DNA of 64,000 nucleotides from Ligula intestinalis (GCA_036362985.1 JAYGXS010000003.1:71494538-71558537), one strand, 5' to 3'; shown: positions 11,222-22,345, numbered from the stretch's first letter. Program-made: numbers and translations. Notes: a model not told the origin generated them from the sequence alone.

Positions 11222-13654
11222 TTACCAAGGTAAGGCCAGGTTAACCACGTGCTCCAACTGTTTGCAGAGGTCCGGTTTAAAGCGTCTAATATAAGCAGCT
11301 TCCAGGTAACACAATATTCGAGATGTTCGTGCTCGAAAAAGAACTCGGAAAGAGGTTACAGGATCTACCGAATGACCCGTGTCCAGTAGGTGTTCAGTGA
11401 TAGAGGAACGAGGAGAACGGTTTTCTTGTTTGAATAACCAGCTAGGTAGATGTTCCTTGGCTCTGGTTGCCAATTGTCTTTGCGTACGCCCTATGTACTT
11501 GCATCCACAAGTGCAACTGAATTCGTAAACGCAATTAGAGGTGGCGTGCAAAGTAAAGGCATCCTTGACACAAGGAGTCGGCATGGGCTTTGTTGGAGAG
11601 CAAATTATGAGTTCTGCGGCGTAATAGGTTCTTTCTATGGTCTTGAGCAAGCGCCTCTTGATTGTTTTTAGGACGTTATCTCCCTTGAAGGGCAAGGATA
11701 TAAATACTGGCTTCTTCGGGGCTAATTGTTCACTCATTTTGGGTCGCAGAGGCTTAATATATTTGTCTATAAACTGAGGTGGATATCCACGCTTCAGTAA
11801 AGTAGCTTTGAGACAACCTAATTATACGTCCAAAGTATCCACAGAACAGATTTTCCTAGTCCTCTGGAAAAGGTTACAAACCAGGTTGCGTTTCCATTGA
11901 ATGGGAACCGAACTTAGAAAATGTAAGTACTGATCTTTCCAGGTTTTCTGGTGGAAGACTCTCCGCGAAATGGAGCCATCTGTTTGTCTGGACAAGTGGA
12001 CGTCAAGGAAGGAAAGTTGGTTATCACGTTCTAGTTCCATAGTAAATTTTATCTTCGGATGTAGCTTGTTTATAGTAAACAGCAATTCCTCGGCTTGCTT
12101 CAGGTTCTCCACGGTCGTAAAAACATCGTCTACATATCGTCTGTAGATTGTTGTGTGGTTCAATTCTGCGAGTACTTTTCCTTCCAGATGGCCCATAAAT
12201 ATGTCTGCAAAGGTTGGTCCGAGTGGACTACCCATTGCGACTCCGTCAATTTGTCTATACAGTTGGCCATTGAACAGAAATTGAACATTTTTAGTACAAC
12301 GTTGCAGTAAGTTTCGTAGTAATTGTGGGGGCAGGCGTGTGTCGGATGAATAAGCGCAGATAATATCAATGGTTTCATCCAACGGTACGTTAGTAAACAG
12401 GGACTCCACGTCCAGGGATAGCATGCATTTGTCTTGTAAATTGAGCTGGGTGATCTCGTCGATAAACTGGAAGCTGTCTTTTAATGTAAATTTGGAAAAT
12501 CTTTGGCGAATTGGTTCTAATTCCTTAACTAGCCAATGCGCTAGTTTGTGAAAGGGGGAGTTCGACATTGAAAGAATGGGTCGTAGAGGAATACCGTTTT
12601 TATGGGTTTTTGGTAATCCGTAGAGCCGCGGAATGTGGGAACCTCTGGGTTTTAAGGAAGAAGCGGTTTTGGTGTCAATCAAATTATTATCCAACAAAAT
12701 TTTGATAGTCTTCCAGGCTGAATCTTCTAGTGCCTTAGTTTCATCTTTACCTTTCAGTTCTGGCCGGAATTTGCTAGAATCATTTAAGATTTTCTTCATT
12801 TTATTGACATAGTCCATGCGATTGAGGATAACTACTCCATGCCCTTTGTCCGGTTTGGAAATAACTATTTCTTTGTGGCATTTCAACTCGGAAAGAGCAT
12901 TTGTGTGGTCTTTGGTTATAGGAGAACGTTGTGTTATTGGAGCTCGCCGGTATTGGTGGGCAATGTCCACAAGTTTTGCTTTCATCCATCCTTGCTCATC
13001 AATAGAACGTGGTTTAAGGTCGGATAGTTGAGCGTACAAATCTTCGAATTGCGCTTCAATGTCTACAGGAGTTATACGTTTGTACGGCAAACAAAAATCA
13101 AGTCCTAAAGAAAGGGCCTCTGTTTGCAGCTTGTTCAGTTGGAAGTCAGAAAGATTTATGATGAATTCATCCGGGTTTGAAGGGAAGATATCATCGGGAG
13201 GCTTATTGCAAATTGACTTAAAAAGTTTGCGACGCCAAGTATCTCTAGTCTTCCTTTGTATGGTATATGTGTGTTTTATGAATATACACCAGCAGTAAAA
13301 ACCAATCTTGTCAAGAATGTGAATAGTCTGATGCAGAAGAGATTTGTTATGATCCAGTAACTGAGTAGAATCCTCTATTTTAGATTGAGTGAGACGGTCA
13401 AGGTTTTTGAAGGTTTGGCGTATTTTTCCGCGTCGAAGAACTTTGTAAAACTCCAAAGGGTATTCCTTGTTTAATAGACAATTCCGCAGAAATTCAATCC
13501 GTGTCTTCTCTTTCGTAATTCGGCATCGTAATTGTAAAAGTCTTTCCAAAGACTTGATGGATACCAAGGGAAGGTGCTGTTTTAGAACTTTGAAGCATGC
13601 TGTTCCCGGAGAGAACTTGAAAATGGTTATAGCTGTAAGATTTATTGGTACCAT
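11222..13654 (-). pseudogene. PLE reverse transcriptase / GIY-YIG endonuclease, one in-frame stop
   Basis: One frame runs from ATG 13654 to 11222, about 810 codons. It is broken only by TAA at 11822-11824 (codon 611). Motifs seen: VISKPDKGHGVVILN (about 264-278), a finger block PRLYGLPKTHK (342-352), LSLDVESLFTNVP (412-424) with the first catalytic Asp, GVAMGSPLGP (471-480), YVDD (507-510) and FLDVHL (549-554). After the stop the same frame gives the GIY-YIG domain with VYEF and KYIGRT about ten residues apart (about 709-723). These are the marks of Penelope-like polyproteins. The start codon lies inside the terminal repeat. If the stop were absent this would be full length, so it is a very recent pseudogene, or an assembly or sequencing error is possible. 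Confidence 0.93.
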
Positions 13655-13706
13655 AAATTTCTGGAGAGCTACTCAGTTACAACCCCTCGTTGCATTAAGG
13701 TTCATT
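13591..13706 (-). repeat. Terminal direct repeat of PLE A (5' side)
   Basis: Partner of the repeat at 10951-11068. The first codons of the long PLE frame (MVPINLTAITIF) are read from within this repeat. The other copy therefore encodes the same peptide at the 3' end. Confidence 0.9.
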
Positions 13707-13713
13707 GGCTAGG

Positions 13714-14180
13714 CATTTTACCTTGCATTGTCGAAGGCGAAGGTGTGGTTCTTCTGCTTTACGTCTTCATAGACCATAGACAGCTTATCCTCGCCGTTGA
13801 TTGCGAGCTGATGCTCATGCAACCTGGTGCCAAGGCGTTTGCCCGTTTCACCGACATACCTTGCATCACAGTCTTGACATAGTGTGCTGTAGACCGCGGC
13901 TAACTGTTCTGTCGACTAAAGCTGGTCTTTGGGCCTCATAATCTGCTGTCTGATGGTTGATTCCGACTTGTGAGCCACAAACGATCCCGAATTGCTTCAG
14001 GATTCTTGCAGTCGCCTCGGATACGTTTTTCACATAAGGGATAGCGAGCCAAAACTTGGGGCCTTCTCCTTTCGACCGCTCAGGATGGGGTTTCTTAAGA
14101 CACTTGCGTATGTAGGACTTTGGGTAACCGTTGACGACATCCAGTTTTGTTTATCTGCTGTCGTCTAGGGAGAAGTCAGC
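13714..14180 (-). mobile_element. Host PLE (B), split GIY-YIG fragment
   Basis: The minus strand reads LDVVNGYPKSYIRKCLKKP, then, after a frame change, a GIY-YIG core AVYSTLCQDCDARYVGET with GKRLGTRLHEHQLAI, ending NHTFAFDNAR at about 13714 where PLE A begins. The rest of the protein resumes at 10950. An in-frame TAG precedes the GIY-YIG core, and the upstream RT is missing. The element is old and inactive, and belongs to a different PLE subfamily from A. Confidence 0.8.
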
Positions 14181-14508
14181 TCTCAGGGGATGCTTTCCTT
14201 CCCCGCATCTTTTTACTTCCACGATCCATCTCATCCGGTCGGGCAGCTAGAAGGGCCCATTAACGGTCTACTGGGAGTCTTTTCAGAAACGCATTAATGC
14301 ACTCAAACCAAACTTGACTGACATTGTAAATGCGGTGAACCGGCGCTAGAGAGGGCTTTATGTATTGTTGTTTTTTGGAGCGAAATATTTGTGCTGTCCA
14401 AGCTCCAGAGGATTCTTTTGCTCCACTTGAGATTCAGACGTCTTCCAGGACTCTCCTTGCGCTTTACAACTGCGGAAGTCAGTGGCGTTCGAGCATTAGC
14501 ATTAAACC
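14181..14508. other. Probable decayed PLE upstream sequence
   Basis: Continuing the reading of PLE B upstream gives no clear RT motif. The stretch from 14350 to 14508 matches nothing else in the window that I could see. Confidence 0.35.
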
Positions 14509-14625
14509 CTATCTGCGCATGACCATGACTGTGCTATCATCACCTATGATTAAGGATTGCCGAGGGAATCCGAAACGTCAGGCAAATAAACTCTTGTTCC
14601 AGTGATCGCATCTTCGTGTTCTGAT
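14509..14625 (+). repeat. Solo PLE terminal unit (family A-type)
   Basis: This begins CTATCTGCGCATG and continues ATCACCTATGATTAAGGATT, a GGAATCCGAAACGTCAGG hairpin arm, and ends CTTGTTCCAGTGATCGCATC. It matches the units at 34411, 35131, 35420, 43590, 53579-53828, 58495 and 58925. No PLE coding sequence adjoins it. Confidence 0.8.
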
Positions 14626-14689
14626 AACACGAAAATTAAGCAAGTAAACTCAATCATTTTCCACGCCAGCTACTGTTGGCACACTAATC

Positions 14690-14835
14690 TACTGTCGACG
14701 AGCTACGACGCACGCCCTGCGCCGTGAATTTAATCATACTTGGATCGATTTTACCCGCCCAACTTACCGCTCCTATGGAATCCATCATTACGGAACAGCA
14801 AGCTGACTGCCCAAGCAGAATTTAGAAAATCTGCC
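14690..14835 (-). repeat. tRNA-derived SINE, partial copy 3
   Basis: The segment GAATTTAATCATACTTGGATC to TGACTGCCCAAGCAG matches 4350-4445 of SINE copy 1 in the same orientation. The tRNA-like head is mostly lost, leaving only GACGAGCTACGACGC near 14698. Confidence 0.65.
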
Positions 14836-14851
14836 AAACCCCCTAACAACT

Positions 14852-15109
14852 CTAGTAGTCATAGTTACTAAGGTCAGCGGATAATATATTTTGGTAATAT
14901 ATTCCTATAATTGTATCAACAGCTGGCAAACATGCCATTTTTTCAACAAGCATAACAGATGCGAATGTGACCTTATCCACCTTGTAAACTTCATCCGGGT
15001 TGATTTGTAAGGCAGCCGGGCGAGCCTTCACAGCCGATAGGCAAGTGGGACTGTCATCCAGATTTACGTCATCACGTGTTCCGCTAATTGCCATAATTTT
15101 ATCGCTCAC
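14852..15109 (-). CDS. Small hypothetical open frame, about 80 codons
   Basis: A minus-strand frame of mixed, protein-like composition runs from the first ATG at 15094 to a stop at 14852. It contains INPDEVYKVDKVTFASVM and VEKMACLPAVDTIIGIYY. It has no low-complexity bias, unlike most open frames nearby. No family is recognised and I saw no clear splice sites. It could be an exon, a fragment of an unrecognised mobile element, or chance. Confidence 0.22.
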   Translation of the reverse strand: MSDKIMAISGTRDDVNLDDSPTCLSAVKARPAALQINPDEVYKVDKVTFASVMLVEKMACLPAVDTIIGIYYQNILSADLSNYDY

Positions 15110-15267
15110 CGTTTGTTTGATTGCGGGGTGTTTAACCGGCGTCCCTCTTACCCGATCACCGAGTGTTTGAAGACTGCTAGGCTCATAATTTTGTTCTGCT
15201 CCCCTCCCCTCTGCTCTCTCAACGCAATTGACTTCCGCGCGTCTTGCTTTGGTGTTGAGGACCGTTT

Positions 15268-15333
15268 TGTCGTCGTCGTCGTCGTCGTCGCCGTCATCGC
15301 CGTCGTCGCCGCCGTCGCCGCCGTCGTCGTCTG
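15268..15333. repeat. GTC/GCC trinucleotide microsatellite
   Basis: About 66 bp of GTCGTC units change to GCCGTC units. The tract is GC-rich and imperfect. Confidence 0.9.
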
Positions 15334-15541
15334 TCCGTTACTTTTCTTGCATGCATGTCTGCCTCACCGTGTAAGTAGTCCACTGTCAACGCACGCACCT
15401 ATAATGGCCACTTAAAGCGCACGTAATTACAGACCTTTTAATGTCCTTCATCGCCGCAAGCCTTCCTTCCTCACAAGTGAGCAGGTAAATCCACACTCAG
15501 TCCACCCAGTTCCTCCGTATATGGGCAACTCGTGGGCCCCC

Positions 15542-17896
15542 TCAATGTGTTAGTTCGACCATCGCAAGCGAAGATGTCCACCATTTACTCAAGAGCAGAG
15601 ACGGTGACTGTGTGTGTGTGTCGTAGCCCATAGTTGGAACAGGAATCCCCGCCGGAATCCAAACTGGGAGTAGTTGGAGACGGAGAAAAGCCGCGACCTC
15701 GACCGGCTTCAGCCGAAGGTCCGCGGGAGTGAGGTGGGTGCCAGACCGAGAACTGCAGGCGAACAGATGACGGCAGTCATGCGGCGAGACGCCACAGTCG
15801 AGACAGTTGTGGGGTGTGAACGAGTCAGGCCGGTGTTGTTACTGGCGAAGGATCATGCAGTAGCTACTGCGTAGCTGCGCCAGGGTACAGCGAGTGACCC
15901 TCAGGAGATGTCGTTCTGAGGCCGCAATCGGAGGTGGATAGCCACCCAAAAAGACCGGGGGACGGTAACCTCGTTTCTCCTCGACAACGAATCTCTGGTG
16001 GAGGCGCTGGAAGCCTGTCTTGGTGGCAGAGCTATCAATAGGTAGATCCGTGAGAAACGAGGCAACAGCTTCCTTGTGGAGTGCTCGAATAGACGGCCGG
16101 ACGTTGCGGCAGGGCTCGCGAGCGGTGTAACGGTGATGATTGGGATGGCCGGGTTGCGAACAACTCCACCAGAACTGCTGGCTAAGGAGAGTGTTGTGAT
16201 GGGTGACCGGTAGAACAGAAGCCTCCGCATGAAGAAGATCTAAAGGCGACATTTTATAGCAACCCGTGATCGTGCGGAGGGCAGCGTTCTGTGCTGACTG
16301 GAGGCGGCGGAGGTTGGAAGAGCTCATCGTAGGAGACCAGATTGATGCCGAATAAGTGAGGTGCGGCTTGGCCAGCGCCTTGAAAGCAGTCGACAGAGTC
16401 TCTTTCGCACAGCCCCAGGATGTGCCTGCTAGAGCCTTGAGGACCTTGGTGCAGCGGCTTACTTTGCTTGCGGTCTCCCTTGCATGGTCTGCGAACGTGA
16501 AAAGCGGATCAAAACGCACACTAAGGAGTTTGGGCTTGCGGACGAGCGGTAAGGACGCCCCATTGACGGTGATGACCGGGTGACGATTGAACTCCTTCGG
16601 ATCAAGCGTAAAAACAGTTACGGACGACTTGGCTGCCGAGATCGTCATTCCGCGCTGGGTGAGGAAGTTTTCGACAACAGGCATGAACTCCGTGAGGAGC
16701 TGTGCAGCCTGATCGATGTCATGGTGCCGGCAAAAGAACGTAATATCGTCCGCATAGGATACCACTTGCACAGGTGCCCGGGGGAGTGGGAGCTCTCGCA
16801 TGTAGATGTTAAAGAGCGTCGGGCTGAGCACAGAGCCTTGAGGGACGCTTCAGGTCTGCTTACGGGGCTTGGAGAGAGCGCCCCGGAAGAGGATACGATC
16901 GTGACGGCCACGGATGTAAGCCGCCAACCATCGGACCAGGCCAGTCGGGACGTTCAACGAGACCAAGTCCTGCAGGAGCTGATCGTGGCGGACGCAGTCA
17001 AAGGCTCGTGACAGGTCAATTGAGACTGCCACGGTCCGCGAAGCGGGCTTCTGTTGATTGAAGCCCTCGAGGATAGCGGCGCTGAGCTCGAAAAGCGCCG
17101 TTGTAGTTCCACGACCCGATCGGAAACCATGTTGGTGGCAAGATAGTTCCGCCACAGACGTCAGAATTGGGTGGATGAGCCGCTCCAGGATCTTCGCCAA
17201 TGGACTGAGGAGGGCAATTGGGCGATAAGAGGTCGCTAGGCAGGGGTCCTTACCCGCTTTGACCAGTGAGATAATGATCGACTGGCGCCAGCAATCAGGG
17301 ATGATTGAAGTTCCCAGTGAAAGGTTGAAGAGGGCGGCAAGGTAGGCAGCCACCTTCGGGCCGATGTGGCGCGCATGGATAGGCGCCAGACCATCTGCTC
17401 CTAAGGCTTTCGAAGCTCTCATTTTCTTGACGGCGGTGAGGACGGCATCAGCCGAAAAGGAAATGTCTGGGGGCGGGGCTTTATGGAGGAGGCGAAGAAG
17501 GGGGCGCTGGCTTTTGGGACTGGGCGCCGAGCGGGGCGAGAACAGCTTGTCCATCGTCGCGACGATCTTACCGTTGTTGGAAATGAACTTGCCGTCCCCA
17601 AAGCTAATAAACTGGTTTGATGTATCAGCCCGGGGTTTTGTCAGGTTGCGTAAAAGCTTCCAAGTGGCAGCTGAGTTGCCGCTGAAATTGCAATCTGAAA
17701 CTAGTTCATGCCAGCGTTGGCGTTTGACATCGTTGATAGTCTTAGTGATTAAGCCATTCAGTTCGCCAACGCGCGGGTCACTGGCATCACGCGCTCGTAT
17801 TTCGTCTCTCTCTCGTTCCAGGTGGGAGGACACTTGGGATTTCCTGCGAGCATGCGGTCTCTTTGTAGGGGTTTGGAGATCGGCAGGTAAAGGCAA
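15542..17896 (-). pseudogene. Jockey-like LINE polyprotein: RT and C-terminal zinc knuckle, two stops
   Basis: A single frame of 785 codons from ATG 17896 to TGA 15542-15544 is interrupted by TGA 16850-16852 and TAA 15839-15841. In order it shows ADGLAPIHARHIGP, SYRPIALLSPLAKILERLI, HGFRSGRGTTTALFEL, VSIDLSRAFDCVRHDQL, VPQGSVLSPTLFN, SYADD (about 380-384), a thumb with LTYSASIWSP and, past the second stop, a Cys/His cluster CLDCGVSPHDCRHLFAC like the terminal knuckle of Jockey/CR1-group LINEs. The endonuclease is absent, so the copy is 5'-truncated near 17900. It lies in the large intron proposed for the host gene and on the opposite strand. Confidence 0.92.
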
Positions 17897-18994
17897 ATTA
17901 CACTGGACTACGTGACAGGTTCGGGGTTCTCACGAGCGATATCGGGCCCCCTCAATACCGACCACAGAAAACCCATTGTCTGCCTGCTCTTCTAATGTTC
18001 TAGAAAAACGAGTCTCATTTCGTGCTCAGACAAAATGATTAGCGCCGCCAAACTGAAATTGGATGTCAATGGAATCTCCCTTTTTTGCAACTATGTTTTC
18101 CAGGCGTTGCGGTAATCAAATTATGGTTCATGGCATTGGGCCCCTCTAAACCCCAACTTGAGGTTAAGTTATTTTTGATTTCGGAACTATGTTTGTTTAC
18201 TCTTAGCCACACCATTGTTGCGGTGACGCCAGCAGAAGTCCTTCCATTTATGCCTCCCACGCAGGAAAGAACATACTGGCTAGAAAGCATTTCAAACACT
18301 TATGTTTTCACAAGCAGCTGATAAGGAACAAGGGAGTTCGAACCAGCCAAAGTGTATGCTCAAGTGGGGAGTAAAAAGATAACCGCCTGGACACTCTCAT
18401 AAATGAACCACATGCTTTTTACATGACTAGTTCCTCCACATTTACTAGATGTTTTTAACTAAGACCAAATAGTACAAGAGCGCGATGTACTTTTCTACAA
18501 GAGACGTCAGGTGGGCTAACTTGCTCTCCTAAACAAATCTGAAGGAGCCTCATTAAAGAGTGCGCAAGAAACCACAAGAACCAATGAAAGATAGGAGAGA
18601 AGTGCTTGTAGCCACTGGAAAACGTCAGATGTGCTCATAGTTAAGGAGTAAGACTCGTGAAAGGAGAATTTAACGGCGATTTTTGCTCTGAAGTAAAAAA
18701 AACGAGCAGGTAGAATTAAGAAAAAGACATTGTTACAAACGCCGGTCCGTTTCAGTTGTGCGCTTTTAAACCTACTTTAGCGTCCAGTAAGTAAGCCTGT
18801 TGGCAATTTACCCTGTGTGATGTGGGCCCATGCAGACCTCGAGTACACGATCCAGTCAAGCCGGCGCTTGAATTGTCAAAATGCTAGGACGACTTGTTGA
18901 ACTTTCATCACATGTGGTGGAATTGGACGTGATGATTGCTCATACATCTGATTGGCGTAAGACGACACGTGTTCTTTAAGTGGCGAAGAAGTAA
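17897..18994. other. No gene or known repeat recognised
   Basis: Unique-looking AT-rich sequence. Short frames at 18066-18321 on both strands have no motif. I saw nothing matching other parts of the window. Confidence 0.5.
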
Positions 18995-19125
18995 TTGTTA
19001 ATGGCTCTAATGAAGAATCCGGGACGAATGTCGAAATGTCAGGCGAATAAAAATGTTTTCCCAGCGATCGAATCTTCTTCTCAATTACTTCCTGGGACTC
19101 GTATGTTCGCTTTTATTGGATTTGG
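18995..19125 (+). repeat. Solo PLE terminal unit (family B-type)
   Basis: The unit reads CTCTAATGAAGAATCC, then GTCGAAATGTCAGGCGAATA, CCCAGCGATCGAATCTTC and CAATTACTTCCTGGGACTCG. It matches the units at 38395, 46482-46740 and 63785. The box corresponding to the hammerhead CTGATGA has decayed to CTAATGA. Confidence 0.75.
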
Positions 19126-19512
19126 ACTGTGTGTCTGTCGCGTACAGAAATCGTCTTTTTGAATGCCTTTTTATGACTGCACACCTCTAGAGCGAATGCC
19201 CATTTTGCTTCTCTTTAGACGCGCAGGTATATCCGGCAGATACTGCTGCTTCTGTTTTTTGTGGGATGTCTGTGTTTGTTTGTGTGTATGTGCGGGAGGA
19301 GAAGGTGGACTGAGAGTCAGGCTGCAATGGTTCCCTCTTTATGTGGCCTTTATGGCGCTCTCGTACAAGCGGGAGTCTACCTAGCCAGTTTACTGTGTCA
19401 AGTGTGCGCGTGTTGAGTGACTATCGCGCCAGCCACCTACACCCTCCGTCATGAGAACCACAGAAGACGCTTCTTCGACCGCTTTCCCACCCACCTTCCC
19501 GGCGGCGCAGTT

Positions 19513-20800
19513 GAACCAGAGTACAGCGAATGACCCTCGGTAGATGTTATTCTGAGGCCGCAATCCGAGGTGGATAGCCACCCAAAAGGACCGGGGGACG
19601 GTAACCTCGTTTCCCCTTGACAACCACTTTCTGGTGGAGATGCTGGAATCCTGTCTTGGTGGCAGAGCTATCAAAGGGTAGATCCGCAAGAGACGAGGCA
19701 ACAGCTTCCTTGTGAAGAGCCCGAATTGACGGCCGGACGTTGCGGCTGGGTTCAGGGACGTTGCAGTAGTAGTGATTGGGATGGCTGGGTTGCGAACAAG
19801 TCCACCAGAACTGCTGTCTTAGGAGTATGTTGTGATGGGCGACCGGCAGGAAAGGAGTCTCTGCATGGAAATGATTGATAGGCGACATTTTATAGCAACC
19901 CGTGATCGTGTGGAGGGCAGCGTTCTGTGCTGACTGGAGGCTGGTAGAGCTGATCGTAGGAGACCAGATTTGTGCTGCATAAGTGAGGTGCGGCTTGGCC
20001 GGCGCCTTGAATTTGGTCGTCAATGTCTCCTTCATGCAGCCCCAGTATGCGCCTGCTAGAGGCTTGAGGACCTTGGTGCAGCGGCTCACTTGCTCTAGTT
20101 CATCCGCCAGGACTTCTCCCCGGGAATCGGCCGCCAAATTGGAGCACCACAGGTCGTGATGGGCGTTGAAGTCACCTAGTACCAAACTGTCAGCAGAAGG
20201 CAAGCAGGGAGCGATAGACGCGGTGAAACCTGGAGGACAACTGGAAGTTGGAGGGATGTACTCGTTCACGACGGTTAGCGGCACCGGGCCAATGTTAAGG
20301 GAAATCGCTAGTATTTCCGTGGGATCGGCACCAAGCAGAGGTAGCTGGTGATGGGCAATGGATTTGTCCACCAGGAAGGCCAAGCCCCCACCTTTGTTTC
20401 GGCCGCGGTCGCGACAAACGATCGTGTAATCGGCACAAGACGGAACCTTGGTGGAGTTAGATCACTTTGTCTCTTGGATAGCCATCACATCTATGCTGTG
20501 CGAACGCATGAAGGCCAGAAGCTGGCCAAGCTTGGTAAGTAGGCCGTTGGCGTTGAACTGGAGGATCTTTAGACCAGGCGGTGAGGCAAGGTCGGAGACC
20601 AAAGGCTTTGGGTTCAGGACCGGGTGGGCTGGAGACGTGGAGACCGGAGGGGGCATGGGACAGCTGGGACACGCGAAGGCAGGTGACCAATCGGCAGCTT
20701 TGGCGAGGCCACTGCAGCGGAGATGGCACCAACCATTGCAGGAGCCGCAACGTGCAGACTAGTCGCGGCGGCCCAGGCGGACTCGGCAGAACGAGCAGTA
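19513..20800 (-). mobile_element. Jockey-like LINE deletion derivative (PHD finger, endonuclease, RT tail)
   Basis: From high to low coordinates: a Cys-rich finger (20660-20798), the endonuclease start LKILQFNANGLLTKL and IDVMAIQETK, a TGA at about 20462, then GGGLAFLVDK, VVNEYIPP and LVLGDFNAHHDLW. Near 20095 the frame passes directly from ...ADELEQ into VSRCTKVLK, which lies after the YADD motif in the copy at 15542-17896. The whole RT core is thus missing, yet the frame is kept to 19547, and family similarity continues to about 19513. It cannot reverse transcribe. The endonuclease keeps the GDFNAHH block. Confidence 0.88.
20660..20798 (-). other. PHD-like zinc finger in the LINE 5' coding region
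   Basis: The minus strand reads CSFCRVRLGRRD, a TAG, then ARCGSCNGWCHLRCSGL and FACPSC. The spacing Cx2C, Cx2C, CHLRC, Cx2C fits a C4HC3 PHD finger. Such fingers are known in first-ORF proteins of CR1/L2-group LINEs. Here it lies directly upstream of the endonuclease in the same frame. Confidence 0.6.
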
Positions 20801-20849
20801 CCAGAGAGGTCCAGAGTTGGCCTCAATACCGGCGGCAAGGAGGAGGAGT

Positions 20850-22261
20850 CGGAGCAGCGTGGCCGGGAGGGGCTGCTCCGTAATCAAAAGCACGGGTTGG
20901 GCTGAGGGGGGGGGGGTTGATCCAACGTAGGGAGATGGGTGTAGCAGACCTTGGCCGCCGGGAAGGCGGGTGGGAACGCGGTCGAAGAAGCGTCTCCTGT
21001 GGTTCCCATGGCTTCTTGAAGCACGTGGTGCCCATCGGTGTAATCGATGGGGAACTATCGTGTTATGACAGCTTTGCTTTGTTATGCCAGCTTTGCTTTT
21101 CTGAGGAGTGAAGGGGGGGAGAGGATAACATCAAGGTCGTTGTATATGAAAATTGCAGGATATAGCATTTTACTTTTCGAGGCATGTATTTTGTACGCTT
21201 TCCGCATTCTCGAGTCTCTTCTGAAAAAAGGGAGGAAATTACTCCTGCTAGCATTATCCTATTGTGTCCACCGTAAGGTTGTATCCCATCTTCCCCTTGA
21301 CTATCAGCCCCATAAGCGTATCGCACAGTCTATGAGCCATGCGATGTAACGAAAAAGGTACTCTCAAGGCCGTGACCTCGTGGTCATGTCCGCAAACTGG
21401 AAGCGTTGCATTGTCGTTTTAGACAAAACAGACTAATTCTAGAGGAAAAAGCCCTTACTGGAGGATAGCCGGTGCCTATTCAGTATAAATGCTGATACGC
21501 GAAATTACTACAGGGCTGCAGGCGATGGAGAACAGGCAGCGGTAGGGGGACGGAGTATCGTTGGTCGACGGACGAAATCGACCGCCTTGACCGTATTTTT
21601 GGTTTGCCCGACCTGCATGAAGAAGGCGCTATAACTTGCAATCTATCAAGCTGACTATTCCGGCGTGTCGGGTTCCTCACTGCTGATTCAGACACGGCAG
21701 TGTCCTCGGCGGCACAGTTCTAGCAGCGACTTGGTTAGAGGAGTGGGGGGGGAGGGTGATGGCAAATCGTCTGCCTAACCTGGCCATAGTCTCTTGATGC
21801 CAGGCCCATTTTCTCTATCTCAGTATCTGGCAGTTCAGGCAATTGAATTACTTCCTTAAAAAATTTGGTGAAACAGAGAATCGTTTCGGAGACGCCAAAA
21901 TGCAATAGGTCACGCATTTTTGTCTTAAAGTGAAACAACTGATGAGATGGGTGAAAAGTACTCCAATAGATTTGATAATAGATAGTATTGCCGCAAAGAC
22001 AAGGGACCTAACTTCTTGCGGGAGGTTGAATTCGCGTTCTAACCACAGACTGACAAATCCCGCAGTGGCCAATAGGCGCCCGCCTAGGACAATTATTGAT
22101 TTTTGTACACGTTCAAATGTTCATTGCTTTGCAAAGTTAAGGGCCTGACGAAAAATTGTCGAAAAACATATTTTTGCCTAATAAACTGACTTTTAAAGAC
22201 AAGGGAGACTGGACTGACTTTTTCTGACTTACTAGCCGTCGTTAGCCGTCATACTCAACAC
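20850..22261. other. No gene recognised
   Basis: GC-rich at the start (possible untranslated 5' part of the LINE to about 21035), then ordinary sequence. The stretch 22140-22180 (GGCCTGACGAAAAATTGTCG...) resembles a block in the repeats at 23840 and 33343, suggesting an old fragment of that family. Confidence 0.45.
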
Positions 22262-22345
22262 CAAGTGGTGCACCACTAGAGGCTCGAACTCGCGACCTTT
22301 TCGATCTGAGTATAACGTTCTAACCACTGGGCCACGAGCTCGTTG
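22262..22345 (-). repeat. tRNA-like SINE head, second SINE family
   Basis: The minus strand has A box-like TGGCCCAGTGGTTA (plus 22321-22334) and B box GAGTTCGAGCC (22281-22291), spaced as in a tRNA, preceded by ACGAGCTCG. Copies with the same head occur at about 31664 and 41449. A working tRNA fold is not evident. Confidence 0.7.

Larger units (their letters stand above)
10951..13706 (-). mobile_element. Nearly complete Penelope-like element (A)
   Basis: This unit of about 2.76 kb is bounded by direct repeats of about 117 bp (10951-11068 and 13591-13706) and carries RT plus GIY-YIG coding sequence. PLEs prime from telomere-like or nicked DNA ends and use a GIY-YIG nuclease. Possible target duplications AAAATGCCTAG and CAAGATGGCTAG on the minus strand flank it imperfectly. 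It sits inside the GIY-YIG tail of another PLE, so it is the younger of the two. Coding integrity is high, with one stop in about 811 codons. Confidence 0.9.

Noticed and set aside
16580..17011. 143-codon + strand frame
   Set aside because: Antisense to the Jockey-like RT, whose motifs explain the bases.
22262..22345. tRNA gene
   Set aside because: Head-like sequence recurs in dispersed repeats at 31664 and 41449, so a SINE head is the better reading.
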